DNA from: Lingula anatina
Lineage: Eukaryota; Brachiopoda; Lingulata; Lingulida; Lingulidae
DNA: 64,000 nucleotides
Assembly: GCF_001039355.2 (NCBI RefSeq)
Contig: NW_019774447.1
Location: 378,877-442,876, forward strand
Direction: 5' to 3'
Below the pieces are notes generated by a model. That model saw nothing but the letters and a program-made list of their open reading frames with translations, searched no databases and was not told the DNA's origin. The position numbers and the translations under genes were made by a program. This document shows positions 1 through 11,700 of the stretch, piece after piece; position 1 is the first letter of the stretch, and the number at the start of each line of letters is the position of its first letter.

Positions 1-2059
1 GTATAGCCACCCCTTGTAACCCCCCCCCCCCCCTCATCTGCCATGGCGTCCACCAGCAACCAGGAAGTTAACGGTCACGAAAATGCAGGCTGCTGGGCTG
101 TCTTTCAATTCCTTCAGTCATATCATCATCCCTAGGAGACACAATCAGCTTTTTCTTTTCCTGCCATGCTTCCTGGCGCAGCACCAGGTCAATTTCAGGT
201 CCTTAATGCCTTTTTTGCTTTAACTGAATAGTTTCTAAAAGTAGCTTACATTACATCTGTATGTTACTGCCACAGCGATCAGACTCCTCTTAGTGAACTC
301 TTTGGGGTAAAAACCGGAAACTTCCATACCCATTCTGAATGCGAAAACGATTGTGAAACGTGATTTAAAATGATCTGCGTGAATTGGTAGATTACTGTGG
401 AGTCCACAATTTGCTCGGTAGACGGATGAAAGCTACCAAGGGCGTAGGACGCACTCGCCTTGTCAGATATAATTTAATTTCTTTTCTATTTTTGTGAATA
501 TTGAATTTAGTTGCGGTTTTTGATAAACCTTTTGAGAGCGAAAAGGTGTTAGACTATTTCCATATTGCATTTTCGACTCGATTCTTTCTCTCTCTTTCTC
601 TTTGTGTAAGTGCATTTACTTATGTTTTGAAGGAATGCTTAGGATCTATTTGACAATGAAGTTAAGGTGAAAATTATCGAAAATAAAATTTAAGAGCGCA
701 AATAGTTGCCTTAAACTTTGTCTTCAAACTTATCATTGAATTAAGTGCTTATAATATAGTATAAAGCTCTATTGCTCCTCTTCTAACTTTGTGCCAAACA
801 TCATTAACTGAGTTACTTCCAAGACGAGACGCCATGTCACACAATTGAACTGGGCACCAACACACGCGGCACACTATGCAAACACACGCAAAATGCTTTT
901 TCAATCATTCAGAATTTTAATTTGTCCTTGGACCAGTGTTTGCCTTACCGATTATCACACATAAGGCTGGCTCCACAAAAATATATACGTTCAGATAAAT
1001 ACAGACAGACTCGTAGTACGCAATGTATTCGTCTATCTTTTCAATTCGTTTTTTTTTTATTGGATAAAATTATGATTACAAATTTTCCCACTTTTTATGC
1101 AACTACGTAAAACCAACCGCTAGCTGGGTACATATACCGCTCACTGATAGAATATCAGACGCCCAGTCATCAAAATTCCGACGTTACAATGCGCATAATG
1201 CGTCGCTAAATCGCCCCGCATAACAACTGCTTCTCTGGACAAATGTGTGATATAAATCACCTCCAGCCCGTGCTGCCCTCTGGCAAACAATACGAGACTT
1301 CCGCGTGTGTACCCATGTCAGAGCAGGTTTCGTGTAACACTACACAATTAGCCCCTGACACTAAGACAAATGCATCACACTGTCAAATTAGATGAAAAAA
1401 AAAACTTAACCGAGAAGATGAATGACGTGTAGATAAGGGGTGAAAGAGCCTCGGTTTATTAGTGCGACAGCATTCTGTCTTCCGATAAAGATCCGTAACG
1501 TTTTTGCGCGCGTGCCGTCATCAAGCGTCTTGGAGATAGAATCAAATTTTGAAATTTAACACAGTTTAAGGCTGCCACGTGCGCGACGGCCAATCACAAG
1601 AGCCGACGATACATGGGAGGGTTGAAGCCTCAGATGGCTTTATTAACCGAGCAAGGCGTTGAGAAGACCAGTTCTTCACGCTACATTGTTAACAACGAGA
1701 CTGCTACTGGTGCTTACTGGCATGAAGGCAACGCAGTGGACAAACTCTTCGGCAAACAGCATGTAGACAGCCGAAGAAGTTGACGACTCTCTCTGCTGCT
1801 AGGGACGCCAACCCATCAGCTGATTGCTGGTAAACAGACCGGTCCTCGACAATCAAGACAAAAAATACACAAAGTTACCACGCGCAAGTATTTACACAGG
1901 CTGGCAAGTTTAGCAAAGGGCCAGGAGGCGCTCATTTAAATCTTATAAAAATTTCATAAGAAGAGTTATTCTGACAACGGGAATGTGCACGTGGTAATAG
2001 CATTAGTTTTGGTATCGAAGGTATTTTCACTGCGAGCAGCTTTCATATATTAACCCAGC
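1..2059 (+). promoter_or_regulatory. Upstream region of the GDF8/11-like gene, putative promoter
   Basis: I see no gene in this AT-rich stretch. A CACGTG E-box lies at 1576-1581 and a CCAAT box at 1590-1594, just before a GC-richer patch (about 1560-1700), so the promoter may lie there. An in-frame TAA sits three codons before the ATG at 2060, which supports that ATG as the start if the leader is contiguous. The transcription start site is not visible from sequence alone. Confidence 0.3.
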
Positions 2060-2765
2060 ATGTTGATACTAGCGCTGCCAGCAGCCGTGCTGGTGTTTTT
2101 TATGACTGGTGGCTGCTTCTCCATCAAAGCGGTTGTGGCACAAGTAGAAAGGCACGTTATTCGAACTGCCGATCAGATCGACCAGCCAAACCTGAGGGCT
2201 GATATCATTAAAGCTATGGAGAACGTACAAATACGGCAACGTGCTAGGGAGCCGGTGACCCCCGGGATATTGGAGGGGGGTTCACGCGGGGGTACCACAT
2301 CGCGACAGACTAACTGGTATGAGGAATCTTTTAGACAGACCCGCGCTGGTTTCGGCACAGTGGGTCAACATCGACATCGTCACAGACACGGCGCACGCAG
2401 CAGGCAGCACGGGACCGAGGGCGCGTACAATGGCACGGCCTCAGCTCGCGCTAGGACCCGGCCGGGGAGGCCTACGTTCTTAAACTGCCCCCACTGTATT
2501 CTAAGAGAGGAGGCTAAAAGATTTCGCATAGAAGCCATAAAAAATCAGATTTTGAGCAAGCTTAGGTTAAAAGCCATACCTAATATTACTGGTCTTATTC
2601 TTCCAAAGATCCCGCCGCTGAGGTCGTACCTGGACAACCACCCTAATCCGAACGGCGGGATGTTGGGAGATGACCCCAATATTCTCCCGCAGGAAGACGT
2701 CAGTGGACTGGAGACGGACGATTACCACGCCACCACGGTGAAGGTATTTAACTTCGCTCATCCAC
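2060..2765 (+). CDS. Gdf8/11: GDF8/11 exon 1: signal peptide and N-terminal propeptide
   Basis: The ATG has an in-frame TAA nine bases upstream. The exon encodes 235 codons plus one base and ends at a consensus donor (CAC|GTAAGT). It holds the signal peptide, an expanded Arg/His-rich stretch with HRHRHRH at about 104-110, potential N-glycosylation sites (NGT at 123, NIT at 175) and the inhibitory propeptide core. It is much longer than the first coding exon of vertebrate MSTN because of the low-complexity insert. Confidence 0.9.
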
Positions 2766-2887
2766 GTAAGTACCACATGTTCCTGTTAATATAGTAAATC
2801 TGGAGTGCAATTCCACGTGTACTCCTAACGAGCTCGAACACCCCCCTTCTCTCTAGCTCTTTCTCTCTAACACACACATACGCACGT

Positions 2888-2918
<31 letters not shown>

Positions 2919-5900
2919 CACGCGTGCTTTTTTTGCGCTGTTTCTGATCTGTTTGGTTTGGGCAAAAATTAAATTCGTTTTGTTATGAAGGTACTTGCTG
3001 TGAAAATCTCTTATTACCCCTCACCCCCAAGGGGAAAATCAAATAAACTAATAAAACTTTAAAAAACAAAACAAAGTAAGTGATTTCAAAGTATAAACAC
3101 TAAACCTACATTTATTTAACAATCTAATGTATTCGGATGCAGCTCAGAACGGTCAGGGAACATGCTGGTCTTACAATAGAAACCTTCACGATGACATAAT
3201 AACCACGTCTCCAAAACTTAAGAGCATGGACATAATAAGTTATTATATAAATTATTATGTCCATGTTAAGAGTAAGTTGGTCGTTGCATAATGTTATGCA
3301 AACACACCGCATAAACGCGACAATGAATTAATGAAACCACAAAAAACTATTAAATACATCTGAGTGGATGATTTCTGTGACACCGGGGCGGAGACACGGG
3401 TTGTGTAAGAGCACCAAGGAGGCTTCTGTTGATGTGTTGTTGGAGCCTGCTCTTCTTTAGTTAATCTCTGGACAAGTAATGAGCACCTGTAAGGCAACAG
3501 AAATACCCATCGCTTTATTATTAAGAAATTCTGTACGTTTTTAGCGCGTCCTTTTGTTTTAACTTAATCACTAAGTGTCTTTTAGTGAGGAAATATGACC
3601 TAGGAAACGTTGGCTTAATTGTGTCACGTTTTGGCATAAATAATGACTATTTTATTAACATAGGAGCAAAATATATTTTGAAAATACTTTCCAGCCGACT
3701 TTCCAGTCTTGCACAGTTAAGTAAGAAGAATCTTCTAGGGTTTCAGATGGAAATAATCTAGTGAAATCATTGAAAGTGTTCACCAACTATGCAGTACGTA
3801 CTTTGGTCTAGGTGCACCCTCCCCTCACCATGGAACTGTTGAATGCCAGGCTGAGGCCGAGTGAACGATTATATATATACAGAAGTAGAACGTGTATATA
3901 GATGTGACACAGCAATGTTTGATATATGTAATGGCATTGTAATTAGACAGGTGTTTGTTGTGCCATGTAATGAGTAGTGACACTGTAATGAGGCAGATGG
4001 TTGTAGTGACACTGTAATGAACCAGATGGTTGTAGTGACACTGTAATGAGACAGATGGTTGTAGTGACACTGTAATGAGACAGATGGTTGTAGTGACACT
4101 GTAATGAGACAGATGGTTGTAGTGACACTGTAATGACACTGAAGGTTGTAGTGACACTGTAATGAGACAGATGGTTGTAGTGACACTGTAATGACACTGA
4201 AGGTTGTAGTGACACTGTAATGAGACAGATGGTTGTAGTGACACTGTAATGACACTGAAGGTTGTAGTGACACTGTAATGAGACAGATGGTTGTAGTGAC
4301 ACTGTAATGACACTGAAGGTTGTAGTGACACTGTAATGAGACAGATGGTTGTAGTGACACTGTAATGACACTGAAGGTTGTAGTGACACTGTAATGAGAC
4401 AGATGGTTGTAGTGACACTGTAATGACACTGAAGGTTGTAGTGACACTGTAATGAGACAGATGGTTGTAGTGACACTGTAATGACACTGAAGGTTGTAGT
4501 GACACTGTAATGAGACAGATGGTTGTAGTGACACTGTAATGACACTGAAGGTTGTAGTGACACTGTAATGAGACAGATGGTTGTAGTGACACTGTAATGA
4601 CACTGAAGGTTGTAGTGACACTGTAATGAGACAGATGGTTGTAGTGACACTGTAATGACACTGAAGGTTGTAGTGACACTGTAATGAGACAGATGGTTGT
4701 AGTGACACTGTAATGACACTGAAGGTTGTAGTGACACTGTAATGAGACAGATGGTTGTAGTGACACTGTAATGACACTGAAGGTTGTAGTGACACTGTAA
4801 TGAGACAGATGGTTGTAGTGACACTGTAATGACACTGAAGGTTGTAGTGACACTGTAATGAGACAGATGGTTGTAGTGACACTGTAATGACACTGAAGGT
4901 TGTAGTGACACTGTAATGAGACAGATGGTTGTAGTGACACTGTAATGACACTGAAGGTTGTAGTGACACTGTAATGAGACAGATGGTTGTAGTGACACTG
5001 TAATGACACTGAAGGTTGTAGTGACACTGTAATGAGAAAGATGGTTGTAGTGACACTGTAATGACACTGAAGGTTGTAGTGACACTGTAATGAGACAGAT
5101 TGTGAAACAAACAAAAAAAATGAACAAGAACTCGTGAATGATATTGATAGATATATATCTCCCAGATTGTTTTTAAAACAAAAATATAGATGTGCGTAAA
5201 AATATAAATGTGCGTAGTAACTGACACCCCTTCTGCTGTGAGCAGAGGCGCGTAATTTAATTGTTTATTTATTGACCGTAGAGCAACACATGGAAACGAA
5301 GGCAATCGATAGCTCGACTGAATAAAGTTGAATTGGCAACCATGTGAACTCTTTATTTAGGGACACGTTTTTGCACGCTACTGCATTCCGGAGTTGAGTA
5401 GCGGCGTATTTACATTAATTTCAATTACAAAAAAAGCTTGTCCAGGCACTGAAATACGTATTCCTTTTTACAACCATCTGCGCTCAACGTGGCTTTCTGT
5501 GACATCAAAGAGACTTATATATATTTACTCTTTTCCGTTGTAAACTAACAACTAAGAAGTCTTGACAACTTTTCAATGTTTTCCCTTATTTTCTCCTGAC
5601 AACGAATAAAAAACCTTCGATTATCGACCTTTAAGCTAATAAAAGTTTAACTGTTTTTCTAAAAAATTCAGAGTTCAAAATTGAAAGGGATGTTTCTTTT
5701 TCAAATAAAATCTATACAGTTTGATCGATCAATAGGTGTATTGAAGTCTTTCCTCACCCAATATCTTGTTGCTACTAGACCCACATTATCATAGAGTGAG
5801 GCCGCTGTTGTAATATGGAGTAATGTTAAACAAATTTCTTCTCCAAGTCATTCCTTTAGACTTCAACAGGATTTTGGTTACTGCAGTCCATTTTATTGAG

Positions 5901-8754
5901 CATGCTAGCATGCGCTTATTTCCTTTAAGGCCCTTCTCACTTCGCGCATTACTCTTTGTATGGAAGCACTTTTAAGCCATTTAAGGGTACAGATTTTTAC
6001 TGTGGTATTTGCAAAGGAATTATCCACAATAATTTACCTGTATATTTTTTCTTATCAAGAATCAATGTCTTTAGCTGGTACATGTATGTGTCCCATGGTA
6101 ACTGTACATTCACTGTCCATATGTAAACATTCAGTCAGGAAAGTGTCTATGTAAACGGGACCAGAATTTATTATTAGGAGCAATATATTCTTCTGTGGTG
6201 AAATGCGTTCTTAAGACTAGCATACATGTACGTGCTAAGTGAAGAAGTACACATAAACTAATAGATGCAGAATTTTTTTTTGGGGGGGGGGGGAGGTCAC
6301 ACAGATGTAATGTATTCTTTGGCGGGGTCATTGAGAGAACTTTAACACTAGATGTCCACAGACATTTCTCTATTTATTTCATTAGCTGTGCCCATTTCTG
6401 TTATGTGCTCACCTTCTGCATCATCATCCAGTCACCCTTGGTATATTACAGATCTTAATAGGAATTAACTACAGCTTATGAATACCTCACGAATATTAGA
6501 ATCTAGTTAAGAGAGATTTAGTATCTGCCGAATACACCCCAAAGCATCTACGATTCTGGTACGATTATAAATGTAATCTTGACCTTTCTTGAAATTTCAT
6601 GGAATGTTCCCTCAAGACAGGTATAACCTCCCCCCCCTTTACAGAATCGTAGTCAAATGGTAGTCAATTGAATGCTTCACGCTTCCCAGATTAAGGTAAG
6701 ATTACATCTAAGAATGTACTACAGATTTGTTAATAATTAACAAAGATTTTTTCTGCATTCGGGAGTTCGGAGCCAAAATTCTGAACAGCTCAAAAGTTTG
6801 AGATCAAAAATTTCACGATCTCTCAAAAATTGAAAGAACGGACTGAAAATAAATAAGAATCAGTTAAGAGGTTCAAGAATTTATCTCGCTTTTAAACGAA
6901 GCACCATAATAATTAATTCCTGGCGGTTCACGGAATTCCTTATCAGTGTGGAATACGGGCATTTTCAATTCTGCATTTAAAAGCGATTCAAACCCCTCAA
7001 ATAGTACAATGTAGTAACTGGTGTCGATATTCCCTCCTATCATGGCTATCATGGCTCCACCCGCCATGTGCATTTTTTAAACGCTGATAATATACCGTTA
7101 ACTTAAAGTGAAATGAACTTTTAATATGAGATTGAAAATTACACGATAAATACATTGTTACATGTAACAACAATGAATTCCATCTTACCACCTAAACGAC
7201 GGTTATCGCAATTATTCTGAAATCTGTGCTTGCTGATTGCTCTACCACGTGGACCTTTATAATGGCTACCCCCGTTTTAATCTGTTAAGAGTTTTAAGAG
7301 ATTATTACAAAAAGCACACTAAAAAAGAAAAACAATCGATTTCTTCTGAATGTCGCAACCGATTCAATAACTATTTGTAACTATAGGAAAATCTTCGTTT
7401 AACCTGGGCAAATCGATTTCATGGCACTTTTCCAGCCAAAGTGAAGATTGTTACCCCTTTAAGTTGATACAAAACGTCAAGTCTAAGCACATTGACGAGT
7501 TTAGAAACGATTCGTGAACAGGAAAAGATGTTTTTTTTTTCTATAGAAAAAATTATTTTCGCGCAAATGCCATGTGAAAAGTACCAAATTAATTTATTAC
7601 ACTATTTAATGTAAATTTTAAATGTGACTTGGACTTTTGGATATTGGTCGTTTTATAGACATAACTACACAGAGATTTTCATTTTAAACTTTGTATGAAT
7701 ATGATAATAAATTATTACCTTATCTTTAACTGCTGGCTACCTGTTCAGGAAAGGGGTTTATTTAGCCCATCAAAAGCAATGTTTAAGGCATCATTTTGGA
7801 TAAAGCCATTGGTGTTTTTCAGAAATCAATAGCACTTTAGGACACTTCCCGGCCACTTGTATTATAAGTATCCAACTGCAAAAAAAGTCGTAATTACACA
7901 CATTGCATTATAACTAAGAAGAAACGAGTGTAACAAGGATAAAAGATATTTTGCATTAGATATGCAGATACTGTATTCATAAAGGCCCAGAAAAGTCTGC
8001 TAAGCATGTTTTACCATCTTTAATTAAGTTTAACTTAAATAATAAACCACGCCCCCTTTCTGCGCCCATCATTTATTTGTTAACAAGAATATAAACTGAT
8101 CAAATCTTGCAGGACAGACGCACTACAGGCGCGTTCCATACTTTAAAAAAACATGACAGCTCGCGTGTCTAACCGCTGTCGTATGAAATAAATCATAAAA
8201 ACGAGGTACCCCATTACACTTTATGTATGTTCTAAGCGACACTTGTCACGCTACAGTTGCGTCAGTGAGCAACATTAAGTCTAAAGAAGAGTGTTAATAT
8301 GAACGCATAATCTATTGCAAGTAAAGATAAAGGGCACGGTTTGTGTGCAGTCACTTATCAAGCGTTCCACGTTTTGTTCCCTTTCTCGATAACCTTGTCA
8401 ATTGAGGGAAGACACCTGCGCGACATTAACGTGTTGCTACGCTGCCACTGGCACTCCTAGTGTGCTAGTCTAGTTGGGGAGACTTTTTTGTTTCATAACT
8501 GTGCCTTCAGTTTCTTTATAGTTTGGTGATAACATGAAAAGAGCTTGAGATAAGCCTATGCTGTATTATGTTTTTGGTTTATATTGCCTTTTTATGTACA
8601 GACACAAATATGTCTGTACATACAGCCGTCGCCTGTCTGTCGTCGTCGTCACTTTCAGTGTTATACAAATAAAATGAAAACAGTTTTACCTTTGTCTTCA
8701 AACATACGGAACTGATGAATATTCATGACCATTTTTCCAAATGTTAGATCTATG

Positions 8755-8795
<41 letters not shown>

Positions 8796-11700
8796 TTTTT
8801 TAGCATATTTTATCCAACGTTATACGAATAAAGTGAACACGGTTTTACCCATTGTCTTCAAACTTACAGGACTGATGAATATTTATGAAATACAGGTTTG
8901 AAAATCAGCCTGATCAGACCATTTTTCCCAAAGTTATGCTGTTTTTCGCTTTTTTCAGCATATTTTATCCACCGTTATACAAATAAAATGAAAACTGAAA
9001 CTTGCAGAACTGATGAAAATTTATGAACCATTTTAAGAAGTGAGGCTTTTTTATTATTTATTTATTTATTTACTTATTCTTTGCTTTTTTCGGCATATTT
9101 TATCCACCGTTATACAAATAAAATGAAAACGTTTTAACTTTTCTTCAAACTAACAGAATTTAAAAAATTCATGCAGTACAGGTCAAGGTCGAAAATCAGC
9201 CTGATCAGTCAATTTTTTCAAAGTTATGCTTTTTTTCGCAATTTTCAGCATGTTTGAGCACACTGTTTTACAAATAAAATGGAAACGGTTTTATCCTTTG
9301 TCTTCAAACTTACAGCACTGATGAATATTTTTATGAAATACAGGTCAAGTTCGAAAATCAGCTTGATCCGACCATTTTTCCAAAAGTTATGCTGTTTTTT
9401 GCTTTTTTCAACATATTTTATCCACTGTTATACAAATAAAATGAAAACTGTTATAGTCTTTATCTTCAAACTTACAGAACTAATGAATATTCTACAGGTC
9501 AAGTTCTGATCGGCCCATTTTTCCAAAAGTTTTTTTTTTCAGCATATTACAGCATACCGTTAAATTAAAGAAAACTATGTTATATTTTGCCTTGAAACTT
9601 GCAGGACTGATTCAAAAGTCTGATATATGGGTCAAGTTCGAAAATGAGCTTGATTTGTTTATTTTGGTTGAAGTTATGCTGTTTTTTTTTGTTTTATTTA
9701 TTTATTTATTTATTTTTTTTTTGTATATAATGTGTTCGCATCAGATTCAATTCTTAGGCATGTTAACAGTCTCAGCCAATGCTACCATTACAAGTGCTCT
9801 AAAAGGAAAACTGTGTTACTTATGATTTTGTAATTTACAAGAATGATCGACATACTGCTCAAATTGGCAAACCAGCTTGACTGGATCATTTTTCTATCTT
9901 GTTGTCTGTACTTTTGACAGCTTTGCTGCCTTGTTACATAATGTGGTATATTATGGTCAGCGTGTTAGAGAACAAAGTATTGAACCAGACAGCATTTTAA
10001 GCCCAGCAACCAGTTCCGCGGGAATTTTTGGGCCAAACGTTGGTCTTTAGGATATTGTAACTCTTTATTACCATACCAGTTCCTGTATCTATTTATTCAA
10101 TAATACATCTATCTTTGTGCTGCTTTAAAACAATAAAAAACTCGAAAATATAAAATATCGACGTTTATATTTCTCGTTGCAATGTATGAGTATAGGCAAA
10201 TTTTAATCGTCAGTTTAACACCTTTCTATTTTGAGGTGAGATAGCAATCGGTATGGGGCGTAACTTCATCCTTGAGCACGATTTTAAGGATATTGTAACC
10301 CTTTATTATCTTCCATATACCGAAAATGATTTTTTTCCTGCATCTTATTATTCCATAATGCATCTGTCTTCGTGCTGATTTAAAACAGTGAAAAAACGTC
10401 GAAAATATAAAATATCGTCATTTTTGTTTAAATGTTTTTGTTATGGAGTACTGAGCCCCTAATTACAGATTTTTAGTAAACAAAGGACTTGTTTTGTTTT
10501 ATCAGCGATAAATTCTGAACTAAAACTTTTAAGAAAAATTGCTGGCACGGTTTTGGAGTACTAAATGGTGTCGTTAAATAGGCGTTGAAACGGTGATCGT
10601 GGGTGCTCAAGTAAAATAGAAATTTGAGAAACCGGTTTTTCAGTTTTGCCCCAAAATCGCAATTATGACGTCACCCGTAAGATGACATATGTGTAAATGT
10701 TAATTAACTTAGTCACTGAACACTAAAGATTTATATATTACTCAAAAGAATGTATGTAGGTCAGTAAATAAGGAGTTTTGTGCGAAGGGTGACAATATCC
10801 TTAACTTTTCATGTCATTCTTCTTTGAAACAAAAATTCACCATAATGTGTAGTTTCATGTTGGGAAATCGATCTCGTAAGTCTGTAAGTTTTGTAAGTTT
10901 ACTTGTAAGTTTTTTTCTCATAAAAGAGAGAGAGAGAGAGGGAGAGGATTGCATACAAGATTCGTGTACATCTGTATGTTCTTCCAATAAGAAAAAATCG
11001 AACGGACTTTGCAATCTGGTGACCGGATATTTTATAAATACGCGCCTTAAGCCCCTCCCCCTCACATTTTCTTAAAGCGAGGGAAAACTGGAACAAAGTA
11101 AAGATCATATCATACAAATTCTTAACGGGCGTTAAAATACTATTCCCTATGCAAGAAAACACATGCTCCAGCATAGTACAAGGAAAGGGCGATCAAACTA
11201 TCTGCTTCCAAAGTCAGCCGTAATATAAATTCAATTGTTTCACTAAGCGGTGGTCATAGATCATGTCACACCCGCCTGCAGGGTTCAATATTTGATCTTC
11301 ATTGGAAAGTAGTTTATTACATCAAATCCAAATGTAGCACAACGTAATTTCTAATCTTTTTATGATCGTTTCTGCACATGAGAAATGAAGAGTATATCGA
11401 AATGCTTGCAGCCATGTTCACAATGTGGGAAATTCTTTTTGCTGGCTTTAGCTTTTTCTGGCATTTTTTTTTTTCAGAGAGTATAATTAAAATGTTAAAA
11501 ATACTTCTTTAACCGAGCAAATCATTGTGGAATGAAAACCATTTACCATACTTAAGTGCCGTACGAATAAAGAAATAGGGTGCAGACACCTCCGACAAGT
11601 GTAAGAGGTCAGGTAAATTAAAATTTTATCTTTTTAAGCACTGACCAGATCATCAACCAATGTCTTTTTCTCAGTAATTTGACGGGATGACAACTCTTCA

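Larger units (their letters stand above)
8595..9948 (-). mobile_element. Helentron/pearl-like non-autonomous element with internal tandem array
   Basis: Read on the minus strand, it starts with ACAAGGCAGCAAAGCTGTCA (about 9945), runs through about seven copies of a ~150-bp tandem unit (8655-9600), then a GACGACGACGACAG stretch, and ends in a hairpin with stem ATGTACAGACA followed by TAAAAAGG (about 8595). The compact copy at about 23928-24127 has the same two ends without the array. A left end, a central ~150-bp tandem array and a 3' hairpin match the plan known for non-autonomous Helentron-associated (HINE) and bivalve 'pearl' elements. The class assignment is inference; no transposase or helicase is present. 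Confidence 0.55.

Noticed and set aside
3825-5305. Three long minus-strand open frames of 394-478 codons rich in CHYSVTTT-type repeats
   Set aside because: They are translations of the 29/58-bp minisatellite; all three frames are open because the period is stop-free. No start context, splice signals or non-repeat domain is present.
8595-8660. Hairpin ATGTACAGACA as a transcription terminator or microRNA precursor
   Set aside because: The same hairpin ends a second copy of the repeat family at 24085-24120, so it is better explained as a transposon 3' end.
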